Assembly: GCA_030762175.1 (NCBI GenBank)
Contig: CM060846.1
Location: 232,315,512 to 232,379,511 of the forward strand
Reading direction: 5' to 3'
Source of the DNA: Metallyticus violacea
Taxonomy: Eukaryota; Arthropoda; Insecta; Mantodea; Metallyticidae
DNA: 64,000 bases
In this document: positions 1 to 12,349 of the stretch, one piece after another
Numbering within the stretch: the first letter of the stretch is position 1
How the letters are laid out: every line of letters begins with the position of its first letter
Notes under the pieces: model-generated
What the model was told of the DNA's origin: nothing
Databases searched by the model: none
What the model saw: only the letters and a program-made list of their open reading frames with translations
Made by a program: the position numbers and the translations under genes

Positions 1-680
1 TGTGGAGAGATCATTTGTGGAGTTCCATTAAAAAAAAATTTGCTTGCTTTAGCTTCAGTCAGAGAGCATTTTAAGGTGATGAAAATCATTATTTATCTTG
101 GTGAAGTTCATTAGTTTAGAAAGTTTCAGTCAGTGATGTAACCATTAATGAAACTTGTGCACCCAAAGTGTGCTTTATAAATACCTAAGTATGTGGAGTA
201 GAGGAACATCATTTCTACATCCAAGAAATTTGGAGCTAAAGTATAATGTTGAAACCCTCTCATTAGTATTTTTATTTCATTAATGATACTTAATTAAGAG
301 TCTGATAGACCATGATGTGACAGAGGGTCAGAGAAGCAAAATTATCTTTGAGTATAAGTTAAGCCTTTGCAATTTATAATTTCGAAATTAAAAATTCATA
401 TACCCATTGATTCTAGAATTAATTAAGATAGAAATTAATGAAAAATATGCAAACACACTGAATAATTTTTGACAAGACTATTTTTATAGACAAAATATTT
501 GATTTTGGGTGATGCTGAAGCTTTTAGAGAACAAAAATATATGAAGCATTTTAGTTTGGAAATATTGTAACTGAAACTTTAAAACTATGCATTATATTAA
601 ATGTACAGAAAATACTGTAAAATTGAATATTCATAAGATGCTAAATCAATTTAAAAAACACAATTTTTTCATTGGTTTTT
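1..680. other. AT-rich sequence, no gene seen
   Basis: No ORF, splice-flanked exon or repeat is recognised here. It could be intron or intergenic sequence. Confidence 0.5.
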
Positions 681-895
681 AATAGTGTTTAATGCCCATT
701 TGTATTACTGTGGCATCAGAGGTGGAGCACACTGATGATATGTGAGATGAAAATGATAAACTAAGCAAGGAATTTCATTGGCGATTTTAATTCAGGGCTA
801 AAATTGGGATGTCTGACTGAATTTGCCATTCATGGGGAGTGATAAAAATTTCTCAAACCTCCAGTTATGAAGAACAGTCTTGGCAGGATTAAAAC
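681..895 (-). repeat. F1 tRNA-derived SINE, old degenerate copy
   Basis: The plus strand starts with the reverse complement of the F1 3' tail (aatagtgtttaatgccca, then a run resembling gaggcaccacagg) and continues through the F1 body (gatgatatgtgagatgaaaa, then a missing or garbled centre). It ends near a trace of the tcttggcagg segment next to the tRNA-like head. Divergence from the clean copy at 27920-28200 is high, so this is an old insertion. No target duplication was found. Confidence 0.6.
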
Positions 896-3149
896 TACAA
901 CATTTTTTGCAATAATACACTATGCCTAAATGTAATGATAATTCCTTAAATTTACACTTTAAAGTTCCATTTCAAGGAGAATCCTCAATCCTAAATGCTT
1001 TATATTTGTAAATATCATCCAACAGATATAAAAGAGGGGGAGGAATGGAATATTAATAGGGAAATAGGTTAAGAAGGCTTATAGCAGCAAACAAAGTTCT
1101 TATTTAGGAATTATCAGTGCAGCAGGAATTTCGGTGAGTTTTTATTTAAAGTTAAGAATAATTGATAAGGCCAATAAGTAATAATGAATCCAATTTACAG
1201 GAATATAATGAACAGAAGGATGAGAAGGGCTACTGAGGAGCTCCAAATCTTCTGAAACTTCAAAGGCACAGATCTTGCCAGTTATGTAAAGCATAAATTG
1301 GGTCTTTTTAATAGTGTTTAATGTTTGTGTTTACTACTAAGGCATCACAGATGATGATAATGCTATACATTTTTTATGATTATTGTATATTTTTTCTTCT
1401 GCTATATATTTAATATGGTTTGAAATGGAATCAGGAATGAAACCAATACATATTTTGTTTGTATCACACTTAACACAAAATAAATAAAAGAAATCCAATT
1501 TACAGTGTGTATTGCTTTTCTAATTTAAAGTATATCAAACATGAGTTGTAACTAGTAAATTGAGTTTTGATTTGTAAATAATTTATATTACACACATATA
1601 TGTATACTGCAGAACATGTAATAAGTCAATTTAAATCATCTTAATTTTAATCTTCAGTCCTTATGGGCATTACATATTTACAACCTTATTTTTTTAAGCA
1701 TCCAATTTATTTATGAATAAGGTATAACCATAGTTGTGATTAAATAAACAAGGGAAAACATTTTGTCCTCTATTGTAATGAAGTTAAGAGAGAGAACTGA
1801 TATAAATACATTGCAAATGTGGACATGCATTATTTTTTTTTCTTTCCTTCATATTCAGAAAATTTGGTAATGCACTTATATAAAACTAAACTTTGTGCAT
1901 ATCTTCTAAATTTTGAATGAGAAGATCAATTTAATTTAGCACTACAGATTAAATAATGACTTAAGTAAAATGTATAACCAATTAAAAGGCAGAAAGCATT
2001 CCTCATGAAGGCTTTCAATATGCACTTCTATATCTCATGTTCAATCATTGAAAGAATTTCCTGTGCATACTGTCACAGTTAGTAGGCATTGCTTTGTAGG
2101 GTAGAAACAGGAACAGCGGAGCCACGAAACACATGTAGAGTCATGAGTCAGGTGATGCATTACATAAAGCATGTTCTGCAGGTGATAGTTCCAACAAAGT
2201 CCTATAAGCATGACACACAGCAGTATATAAGTTGGGTACACTGACACAATTAAGAATGGACTGATAAAGGGAACAAAGAACAATTAGACTTATGCACCTT
2301 TTGCTGGATTTTATCCTTAGAGTGATAGTATGTCTAGATAGTGAAATAGTGAACAGGGGGAGGTTCCCCAGGCCTGTCAACTGGCTGAATTGCTGTCACT
2401 ACACTTTGCACTGAGGACCAGATTTTACACATTAAAAATTAAATATTCAACCTCAGTACTTGTACATCATTAAATTACCTAGATATTGATGAATGACGAT
2501 GATAATGATAATGGTGATTATGTTGGTGATGTGACTGGAAACCTAGGCCAAGTGCAAATAAAAGCTAAATAAAAGGGAGGAAAATTTATATTAAATACAT
2601 AAAATAAATAAATTAATAAATAAAAAATTTGGAAATGATTTAATCAAGTACAATTGTTATAATTTTGAGTAAATATATTTGGGGTATAGATTGTTGGAAA
2701 TTACTCTCACAATAAAAATTAAAACGCACTGGTCTACAGTCCACAAAAACACCTTTGAGTATTTACATATCAACTTACTAAAGTTTATCAATAAATGAAT
2801 TGATTATAGTGGTTCTTTATTTTAAACATTTTACACCAAAAAAAATCTGAGCTTTACAGAGTGAAACATGACTTTAAATGTAATAATAGCTTATTAAAAC
2901 TAGGCTGAACAGGTTTTTCTCACTTTCAGGCCCATGCTGTTGACAATGGCGATAATTGGTGTAACTAGTTGAAAGATGTCTGGTTAGCCAATTAGAGAGA
3001 GAGTCTTTTTGGTCTTATGTGCATGCTACTTCCTCTCTCTCTCTGCGTAATGCTTATTCTCGGCTGACACCTCGTACTGTAAGAACTTTTATTATTCGTT
3101 GTTCACCAAGCCTTACAATTTAGCTTATACAAGAGGACGCATAATTGGC
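896..3149. other. AT-rich sequence, no gene seen
   Basis: Apart from the short F1 tail fragment at 1309-1360, nothing coding was recognised. Short ORFs near 2041-2380 lack codon bias, splice context and any recognisable family. Confidence 0.5.
1309..1360 (-). repeat. F1 SINE 3'-tail fragment
   Basis: Only the tail module (tttaatagtgtttaatg, then ctactaaggcatcacag) matches F1. It lies about 600 bp from the degenerate copy at 681-895 in the same orientation. Confidence 0.5.
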
Positions 3150-3977
3150 ATGTATTGGTGTGCTCACCCTATGTTCTATAAATTGAAAGCAGTAAGAATG
3201 AAGCGAGAAGTGTATGCGCTACTGGATTCGCCGTTATCAGGAAGAATGGTTTAACAAATAAGCGCAAATCTGGTTCTACTACAAAGACGATAGGAGAGGA
3301 AAATCAACTGATCGCAGTTAATCTTCAAAATCCTTTATCCCCCGTAGCTTCACTGGGAAAACCCTCTCACTTCAAGTTAAAGCGCAGACCTTAAGGAACA
3401 GACTTAATGCCGCTGGAATACACTAAAGAAGGCCTGCTAAGAAAGACGTATTAAAAACTGAACACTGTGAGGCTCAAATGGCCTTCTGTTTGCAATATCT
3501 GCCTGTTCCTGCAAACCCTAGAATACTGTACTGTAGACAAATGCAGGTATTATGCTTAGATGAAGACGGAAGACTAGCTTTGGTAACTTGATAATTCCAG
3601 ATACTTTATCGAGCACGTAAGTACATTGGCAGGATAAGTCTCGCGTTCTGGGGACGGACGACTGCAAATAGACCGGAGAGCTTGTTGAGGTGTCGAGCAA
3701 CATGAATTCGAAAGAATACACCATAGTGCTGGGAGGTGTTACCCATCGTTGGAGCTATTTATGCAGATGAGGAAATCCCGACCATTAATTACGTGCACGA
3801 TAACAGCAGTGCGCACACTTCAAAATTAACGAAGTCATAGTGCGCTAACCAACCTGAAAGCCATCCCATCAAATACCTGCCAAATATTCACATCTCCAAT
3901 AGAACATATAGAACATATATGGGCCGTTGCATTTACTGATTGGGTCAACAGGGCAGAAAGGGTGACAGTAGCTCTTA

Positions 3978-5228
3978 CGAGGGTAGGTCCATAAGTTTCT
4001 GGCCTCGCCGATAAGGATTTTCGCCTTCACAAAATCCTTATCTGGTGTCATACATTGTCTGTTAAGTAAATATTTCTGCCGTAACTTCCGCTCCGCTGCG
4101 TTCAGTTGTTCAGATATAGTTGCATAAAGAAGGCTATGTGTACAAGATCGTTACATGTTCAAAATGGAGTATCGAGCTGTTATTAACTTCTTCACAAAAG
4201 AAGGACTTACTCCCAATGAAATTAAACAGCGATTGGGGAAGCACCCCCCTCATATTCTACCGTAAAAGAATGAGTCGAGAAAGCATTGAAGACGAAGAGC
4301 GTGCAGGTTGGTCCTTGGAGGTGCTCACTTCTGAAAACACCGCTCTTATGGAAGGAGAAAATATGGAAGACCGGCAGCTCAAAGAAATAGCAGCAAGGTT
4401 GGGCCTTTCTAAAACAACAGTCCTTCGAATTATTCATGAACATTAACACATGAATAAGCTTAGTGCTAGATGGGTGTCTAGACTTCTTTCCTCAGTCCAA
4501 AAGCAGCAACGAGTAATCTGTTGTCAGGCATTTTTGGAGCTCTGCCGTGGCAACGAGAGAGAAATTCTACAAACCATTGTTACAGGAGATGAAAATATGG
4601 TTGTCTACAATGATCTCCTGTCCAAAAGAGAATCAATGGAGTGGAGTAAACCTGGCGAAGCACTTGGACTAAAGGCCAAGGTCACTCAGTCAACCAACAA
4701 GGTCATGGCCACAATATTTTGAGACTGTGAGGGAATACTCTTCATTGACTTCAAGTAGATGAACACCACAGTAAATGTGGAGTACTATGCTAGCCTACTG
4801 CACAGACTACGTGCTTCCATCAAAGAGAAAAGGCGGGGAAAGCTGAGTAGTGGTGTGTGCCTTCTTCACGACATCGCGCCTGTAAACACAGCTCTTGTTG
4901 CAAAGGAACGTGTGAAGAAGTGTGGCTTTAAGGAGATCGACCATCCACCCTACAGCTCAGATGTAGCTCCCAGTGACTATTTCCTCTTCTCAAAACTCAA
5001 GAAGGATCCTCGAGTAAGGAAATTTAAGTGTGGCGAAGAAGTTAAGGATGCTGTTTATGCCCATTTTGCACATTAGACTTCTGACTATTTTTGGGGGGAT
5101 TAAAATGTCAATTCAAAGATGTGAGAAGTGTATTGCAATAAAATGTAACAATATTGAAAAGTGAAACAATAATTGCCTTTATCATACCTAGAAAATGTTT
5201 AGGCAAGAAACTTATGGACCTACCTTCG
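3978..5228 (+). mobile_element. Mariner element with both ITRs and TA target duplication
   Basis: The left end cgagggtaggtccataag and the reverse complement of the right end cgaaggtaggtccataag form inverted repeats of about 27 bp with two or three mismatches. A TA dinucleotide flanks each end (3976-3977 and 5229-5230), the expected mariner target duplication. Total length is 1251 bp, normal for mariner. The insertion lies inside the C-terminal coding region of a Tc1-like transposase, so it is younger than that element. Confidence 0.85.
4155..5163 (+). pseudogene. Mariner transposase pseudogene (SETMAR-like, DD34D)
   Basis: This is the transposase of the enclosing mariner, normally a cut-and-paste enzyme of about 345 residues. 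The N-terminal helix-turn-helix domain begins MFKMEYRAVINFFTKEGLTP near 4155. A second helix-turn-helix (LKEIAARLGLSKTTVLRIIH) follows. The catalytic region keeps GDEN (first aspartate), LHDIAPVN (second) and APSDYFLF (third), with 34 residues between the last two, the DD34D spacing. The frame is broken by several shifts and stops, near 4250, 4446, 4722 and 5076. The gene ends near 5163 with NIEK and a stop. The copy is inactive, and the change of TGDETW to TGDENM next to the first aspartate would also harm it. Confidence 0.85.
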
Positions 5229-5252
5229 TAGAAGTCATGTAAGAGAGGTATG

Positions 5253-5616
5253 GAAAAGCGCCAGAGGGTGCTCAATAACCAGTTCCACTCTAGTTCAGTG
5301 CATGTATCCACGAATTGATGCTGTGGTTGATACAGGACTAGATATTGAAGTTATAATTTCCTTTTAATGTTAAAAAGGCATGTTTATTATTTCCATGCAT
5401 TTTTTCTTTTCATTAATCCCATTATAAACGAGTAGAAAAGCGCCAGAGGGTGCTCAATAACCAGTTCCACTCTAGTTCAGTGCATGTATCCACGAATTGA
5501 TGCTGTGGTTGATACAGGACTAGATATTGAAGTTATAATTTCCTTTTAATGTTAAAAAGGCATGTTTATTATTTCCATGCATTTTTTCTTTTCATTAATC
5601 CCATTATAAACGAGTA
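5253..5616 (+). repeat. Perfect 182-bp tandem duplication
   Basis: The unit 5253-5434 is repeated without visible mismatch as 5435-5616, and the match runs 4 bases further. Each unit starts gaaaagcgccagagggtg and ends ataaacgagta. The first copy holds the last codons of the Tc1-like transposase and its 3' flank. Identity implies a recent duplication or an assembly artefact. Confidence 0.9.
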
Positions 5617-5620
5617 GAAA

Positions 5621-6436
5621 TTTTCTATATCGCTTTGCATTATCAAGCAAAGAATATCTATGTATTATTATATTAATGTCCACTAATACCCCATCCTTAC
5701 TGACAAGAAATAGAAGTTTTTATGTTGTATTTTAGGCCATAAAAGCCCCTTTATCTTTACACTTATTTTCCCTTTCATTTTTATCCCATCGTTTCCAAAG
5801 AAAACATAGTAGTTTAAAATATATTTTTTCCGTAGTTAGGAAAATATTTTCCTTCTTTGAGGCCCTAACATAAAAGGTGCAATGAACATTTTAACCTCCT
5901 ACTACATACCTTTCGTGGTAAACCTGAACGTTATACGATTGACTCTTTCGAACAAATAAGGCACAAGCCTAAGACTCTGTTGTTTCCTATATTCTTTTCT
6001 TTTTCTATATTTTTATTTTTAACTTTTGTGTACTGGTAGTGGTGTTGTTAGAGCATTGATGAAATAGTGAAATACTTGTATGTGAAACTTGCAGCCTATG
6101 AAAGATGTCATACAATGTATCTCCTTGTGTGGGAAGTTGCAAAAATGAATGAAACAGGGTACAAATAACTAAGTATTGTATGTTGTGAACAGCAGGATGT
6201 AAACCCGGTTTTATCACTAAAAATGAATGAATGTATTAGTAGAAAAGCTTAGACAGCCTAGTTTCTTAAAATTTTTCAAAGCAATGCTTTTCTATGGTTT
6301 TCAGAAACATTTTTTTTATTCTGTGTCTTTCCATGTGTGCAGATACTCAAAATTATATTTCCATTTTAAACATTTATATTTTTCGGTATTTGCTCGCTCT
6401 CTATCCCTCTCACGTCGTTAGAGGGACTTTTTGTAT
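5621..6436. other. AT-rich sequence, no gene seen
   Basis: No coding or repeat feature was recognised. The ORFs at 6005-6217 and 6227-6515 show no family motif. Confidence 0.5.
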
Positions 6437-6665
6437 TTTTCACTTAAAAGTTTACCAATTAGTAGCGACAACCTTGGGGGTGGTATTTGGAAGATCTTGG
6501 ATTCACAATCCTTAGGGCTGGCCATTCTGATGACATTGGGTTTCCTCGTGGTTCCCTCTGGTCGCTTAGGCGAGCGCTGGAAGTAACTTTCCTTTCCACG
6601 AATTTTCCGCTCTTCATTTCATAAAATTTCATTCCGTTGGTGCTGTAATAGGGTCGAAAATACTA
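6437..6665 (+). repeat. F4 SINE, tRNA-like head
   Basis: This stretch matches the reverse complement of 11222-11460 over most of its length: cggaaaattcgtggaaagga versus cggaaaattcatggaaagga, and shared caacggaat and aagcgaccag segments. The left end is the head, with a weak B box (cttggattcacaatcc). The right end is the body ending near agggtcg. Two diverged copies in opposite orientation define the family within this window. Confidence 0.6.
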
Positions 6666-8440
6666 GGTAAAGGTGACTGGTGTGGTTTTTCAGTAGTTTG
6701 CGCTTTGGAAATGCTTCTGCCCCTATATATGGCATGGAAATGACTCTTTATAATGGGCTTTAACTCCTTGAAAGGGGGCTCCTGTGGCGTAGAGATATTT
6801 TATTTGGAAACAATATTAAGAACTTCGTCTGCATCCATGCCTCATCACCCGTGGATCCTGGGTGCATGGTATCCCCCCCACAATATTCCTCCCAGAGGTG
6901 CCCTCACTGGGGGCGTAGGTACAAACGGCCAGCCCTTGAGCAAGGCTGAAATACTGGCATGCGAGTCTAACAATACAATTCAAGCATTGGCCACTCTCAG
7001 TTTTTAAATTCACATTTTAAACTCTTTTTCTAATCTCTGATGAAGGAATTTTAATTAATGAATTCTGAGGTTATGATAATTGATCCTGAGAAGAGCTTCG
7101 TCAACAAGGAATATAATGGAATTGAAAGGAAAGTAATCAAGAGTAAGTATTTCCCTTATTATTCAGCAATTAACAGAACTGAAAATGTTTAAGCCTTTAT
7201 TGAATTGAAATTATTAATGATACAAAGAAGCTGACAAAATTACCAAAGCCGTAAAGTAAAACTCATGACTGAGTCATGTATGTTTGCTAATACACAACAA
7301 TAATGTCATATTAATCTTAATTTAAGACTGCTATGCTCCACAGCTACCCACTATAACAGGCGCATTGAGCTCTAAACTGTTCTCTCAAGATTCGTAATAA
7401 TTCTGAGGGTTAAAGAAAAATTGTTAAAATACTAGGGAAAAATCTTGGAAATTGAATAAAATTTAATTTAGTGTAAAATATAAAACAGAACATTAATGGA
7501 GACTATTTGAATCTACTTGTACCCTACAGTGAAATAAAATGAAAATTATCAACATGTAATTGTCTTTAAATTCTTCCCGAGCTTCCTGAGAAGGTATATG
7601 AAATAAAATTGAGAGGATCACTTGCATAGTGGAAATGTTGAACAATAATCAATCAAATAGTAATTATTATCCAAAACGTATTATTTGCTGCAGTATTGTG
7701 TCGAAGTAACTTTATAAACAATTTCATAATCCCAATATATATGTAATAAAATTAATACGGCAACAGAACAAACTTTAGCAATTCATTTTATATTTGGTTG
7801 CCGATTTTACTATTGGAGACTTTTACACCAGTCCTCAGAATTATACTAAATTGTTAATGATATAATTATAAAAAATGAAGGCAATTAAAATCATTTTAAT
7901 GTGAAATTTGGTACCCTCAAATGCAATGCCTTTGGAAGGGAAAAGTGTGCACACTTGCTCACTCTTATTTACTGTTGCATATTTTAAACTGATGTAAAAT
8001 GTACATAAAATAAAACTCAAAAGTTGAATTTAAGGGGCATTATCTATAATATAACAAAGTTTGAGTCAACAATTAAATATTAGTATATTCATGAAAAACT
8101 GCCCGAATGTTAGTTGGGAAGCCATTTTGTAAGAACAATACAAATGCACAAATAAAAAAGCAAATGAGGAAAAAAAAAAAAAAAAAACGTGTACCGATTC
8201 TGACACACAAATAAATCAGAATTTCCATTTCACATGCGACATTTATTTATAATTTTTTATCTATTTCTTTATATAATTACTAACAACAGATTGTTCCAAG
8301 CATTCACCAATTTTTTTTCTAAGTGTATTACGGTGTATAACGCATTGATATTCCAGTGTAAAAACTGCGCACAGACTGCGCACCATGCTTGTGGCTTGTA
8401 ATAGACTAAGCCTCTCGCACTAGCCATCATCACACGACAT
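6666..8440. other. AT-rich sequence, no gene seen
   Basis: A short GC-richer island at 6780-6960 holds an 84-codon ORF without recognisable domain. A 20-bp A run lies at about 8169-8187. Nothing else was identified. Confidence 0.5.
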
Positions 8441-8444
8441 TTCG

Positions 8445-8790
8445 TTCTACTTAATGAAGTGGATTTCTCTCGCCTATTATTGCAGCAACTCTTGTCTCTT
8501 CGTTTTCCACAGCCACAGTCACATTTGCATCTTTATCAATAGTCATGTTTGCGGGCACGTTAAATATAATATGCAGAAGTATCCAGACATTTTTTGCTTC
8601 TGGTTCAATGCTTGGCATTTCATTTTCTTGGACATTACTCCCAAATGAACTACACCAGCTTTTACGAAGCAATTACTGCATCCAACGACTTCAGAATTTT
8701 CCATGCAGCATTTAACATTTGCATTCAGTCAAGTATATTAATGTTAGCATCTCCACCGAGACAACGCTACACAGCATAGGTCGCATCAAC
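8445..8790 (-). pseudogene. Possible pogo/Tigger-type transposase fragment
   Basis: Read on the minus strand, the segment from 8790 downwards gives NINILD, then LNAAWKILKSLDAVIAS followed by a glycine-valine turn. This resembles the C-terminal end of pogo/Tigger transposases, where a leucine-aspartate-alanine segment precedes an alanine-tryptophan helix and a cysteine-phenylalanine helix. Stops interrupt it and no ends were found. The match is short and made by eye, so another DDE family is possible. Confidence 0.4.
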
Positions 8791-11221
8791 ACATGCCTGA
8801 TAGTGCTGCTGGACTTAATACTATTCTATAGTCCTGGGTTTGAGTTGTAGTTGCTGCGCTTTGCTACTCTCAAATGGCGCTCTAAATACAACTATTCTGC
8901 AACATCACAGAATTCATTCAAGTTTAGTGTTGGGTCGACTTTCGCAAGACAAATGCTGCACTTTTTTGGTGTAAAACTAAAATAAAATATAAAAATTTTA
9001 ATACACACACAAGCAATTTCTTATATGAAACACTACATAATGTGGATTGTTGAAATGAAAACTCTGCAAGTATATAAGTAATATGAAAAATGTGTAGCAA
9101 TATATTAGTGATTAAATAGAATTTCATAACAATGCATGGAAGGGGAAAGAATGTGCATATGTTTATCCTTATCTCATATATATATATTTATTGAAGTTCA
9201 GCTGTTGATAATATAATAATAAAATTAATATATTCACCAAGGTTTGCAAAATCCTAAATGATTAAGAGAAGATGAAAGAATTTCAGATTATTCCTAAAAG
9301 AATATTGTATTAATGCACTCTATTCTGCACAGCATACTATCCATACAGAGTGAACACAAAGAAACATTAAATTTACTGCATTAAATATTAGTTATAGAGA
9401 AAGGCAAAGATTTTTTAATGTATGAAAAAGAATAAATAGCAATATGTCTTGATTAATTATATAGTAAATTTATTAGTTATAAAACAGTGGTAATATACTT
9501 GGATAAATTATTTAAGGCATGGGAAAAAAGAACATTTTAGAATTTTCTCAATATTCCTAAAGTAACAAATAGTATTGCAAAGTAACAAAGTATTGCAATT
9601 CTACAGAATAAATTTTTGCTAATTGTGTGTAAAAATAAAAAAAGAATATTTGAAGATAATAAAATTTAAAGGAATATGAACCAACTGTATAATTAATAAC
9701 TGTATGACAAACATTTTTCAATTAAAGTAAAAACGTATTTGCTTACAAACAGTGCCTTTTGACTTAGATTAAAAAGAAGTATACTCTAGAGCTAGCTCAG
9801 TGAAGTTATTAAAAATAGTACTTTAAACTAAACATTTTGTTTAGCATTTACTGTCATGGTCTTCATAATACATCAGACAGAAAATCTTACTGATTTCTTA
9901 TGTTACTGGATAAAACATTTATGAAATTCTCTAGGAAAGTATCTTAGCAATTAAAGCTAAATGCATGTGAAAAAATATAAATTAGAGATTTATATAATGA
10001 TGGTGATTATTTGTCATAAAAGAGTTTGTAATTGATAATTATAGTTTGATTTAAGTTTTTTCATGCAGACAAAAAAGACATGAATAATGAAATCAACATA
10101 AATATTGCTACTGTTGCTGTCTTTGTCATTGATATATATATATATAGTTTCCCTTATTGTACCTATAGTTTTCAAATACTATTCTACTTTCAGGAAGATG
10201 AAGAGGAAGAGATGACAATTTACATCTGGTATTAAAGTGAAAATTGCTGAATTATTTTACATAGGCTATACCAAAATTCATAACATCATTTCAAAAATGT
10301 ACAGTAACATTCTTAAACTCAACAACTTTAAGATTGATAAGATGAATGTAGCCTTAGACATTATACATTATATTCCTTCAGGGCTTATATTTATCCAAAT
10401 TATCACAGTCATTTATGGGAGATGCAAGAGATGCCCAATTGTGCATAAAATGGGACATCACACTCTAATTTATCTAAAGAGTTTTCAGTACTTTGATGCT
10501 TATAATAAGATCTAAGAATTTAACTTTTGAAGCTTTGTTTGTTTGAATTGTGCCCATTTTTCATTTTAAGGGAAGCAAGACCTAAATCTAGGAGTAATAC
10601 AGTATATAATGCTTATTTCATCAGCAAAAACAGGTTAACGTTTATGAGATCCTGAAGTACAAAATGTAATACAGAGAGAATACAAACTATACCGACGAAT
10701 TTCCAGAGGTTATTTATGAATGTAAACTAAGATTTTACATAAGGAACACATGATCTCTCGTGCCTCATTACTGTGTAACTTTATACTAATATGCTAGATT
10801 ATATTATCTCCATTACCTATGATAGATGAATCTCCTACAATCAAATGCTCATCTCCATCTGTCATAATTCCATGATTAACCAAACTGCTACAAAAACGAA
10901 TAACTGCTTTTTTTTGGATACTGTTCCTTTATAATTTCAAAATGTTCATCACAGAGTTCAGCGACACGCTATGAATAGCCACACACTTCAAACAATCGAG
11001 GAAACTGGTGCACTAAGTCGTTGATTGCGACGTTTATACTGACCAGTTCCCTGTGAATATTGATTGTGGTCTTGTAAACTAAGGATTTAACGCGTCCCCA
11101 AATTGGATTGGATTGTTAGGGTCAGGATTTGGTAGTTCAGTCTTGCACAAAAGCTGATCGTTTGTCTCTACGTTCCCAGTGGCAGAATCCTTTCCAAAGC
11201 ACAAATCACAGCCACATCTCA
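8791..11221. other. AT-rich sequence, no gene seen
   Basis: A 92-codon ORF at 10237-10515 has AT-driven composition and no recognised domain. A short TA run lies near 10132-10146. Nothing else was identified. Confidence 0.5.
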
Positions 11222-11460
11222 CCAGCCCACACCCTGGCACTTCGATCCTGTAACAGAACCAACGGAATAAAATGATATGAAATGGGACTGCGGAAAATTC
11301 ATGGAAAGGAAAGCTCCAGTATTAGTAAGCGACCAGGGAAGACCACGAAAAATACAAAAGTCCGGGTGGCCTACCCCAAGGAATTCAGTCCGGAACCTTC
11401 CAAAAGCGAGTTCCAAGTGTTACCGCTTAAGCCACCCCGCTTGGTCGTGTCCCCCAGAAG
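11222..11460 (-). repeat. F4 SINE, clearer tRNA-like head
   Basis: In minus-strand orientation the head at the right end reads ggggtggcttaagcggtaac, an A-box-like start. About 30 bases later comes a degenerate B box (ccggactgaattcc). The body continues through the segment shared with 6437-6665. The tail end lies near 11222. This looks like a tRNA-derived SINE rather than a tRNA gene, because the anticodon arm and acceptor do not close. Confidence 0.6.
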
Positions 11461-11479
11461 AGTTCTTCGGCGTTATTTC

Positions 11480-11830
11480 TTATGATCGAGCTGGCCCACC
11501 ACGGCAATTTATCTTCGGCCAAATGTTGTGCAATTGTTTTCTATAACAGCAACTGAGAAATGTGGTGGTGCTCCATCATGTTGAAACCCCATGCATCTTC
11601 GAATCGCCAGAGTGTATCTCCAAGAATATTGAAGTGCATAATTATTGCAACATTTGTAAATAATGCCGTTATCTTTTGGAAGTATGCGAGTTTTTCTCAC
11701 CCAATAAATGACTACGTCGGCTATCGAATCTGCCTTTTCTTGTAGACAGCGCTTCAACTTTGGAACTTTGGAGCAAAAAAACATAGATCCTCTGCACACT
11801 GCTGGGAAAATGAAAACTGCATACGGCATT
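11480..11830 (-). pseudogene. DDE transposase fragment, Tc1/mariner-like
   Basis: The minus-strand frame contains FQHDGAPPHFSVAV, the second catalytic aspartate region of Tc1/mariner-like transposases of the DUF4817-associated type. It is followed by TTFGRR and a stop where these proteins normally read a tryptophan-isoleucine-glycine. The upstream part of the 106-codon ORF shows no clear homology. The fragment abuts the F4 SINE at 11222-11460. Confidence 0.5.
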
Positions 11831-12349
11831 CAACTTTTAAAGTCCTCCAGCTGCAATATTTGCACCTTTTTCGAGTAGTATCTGTGTAATTGTCTCACAT
11901 GTTAAATACTCAAAATAGTTCCTTAATTTATGTGCAATTTCCATGCAATGTGGCGATTACTGGTTGTAAGGTTGTGCGAAACTGCATTTAATTCTTTCTT
12001 TGCGTTATCTTATTTCTTTTAGATTAGATCGATTCTCCTATGCGTCAAAGCTGCAACTCGGTCAATTATTTAATCTAAAATGTTGGATTGCTCCTGCAAC
12101 TCGCAAAGAAGATGTCTACGGGTGGAAAAGTTGGGCAGAGATGAAAAGCGGACTTGGAAACTTGTATACCTTAAGTTTGTTATGACTTTTTTTCTACGTA
12201 CACACTAGCGAACAGCACAGACACTACAATAAAAATAAATTATAACCTTTCTTGAATACTTCTTGGTGAAAGCCACTTTGTAGCACCATTTCCAAAAGTT
12301 TTGCAGTATTAAGTTAACCAGTAATCAGTATCACTATGAAAACTTCAAG

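Larger units (their letters stand above)
3150..5340 (+). mobile_element. Tc1-like DNA transposon, split by a mariner
   Basis: Two decayed transposase blocks lie on the plus strand. The first (about 3190-3520) has the helix-turn-helix and linker region of Tc1 transposases, with a run reading RRPAKKDVL and stops or shifts in between. The second (about 3700-3975) contains the second catalytic aspartate in VHDNSSAHTSK, then SPIEH followed by a tryptophan, the region of the third acidic residue. The reading resumes at 5231 after the mariner with a C-terminal segment (HVREVWKSARG). The outer ends were not found. An ATAGAACAT motif is duplicated in tandem near 3897-3914. This is a dead copy, older than the mariner inside it. 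Confidence 0.6.

Noticed and set aside
10237..10515. 92-codon plus-strand ORF as a small secreted or membrane protein
   Set aside because: No signal peptide, no domain, and AT-driven composition.
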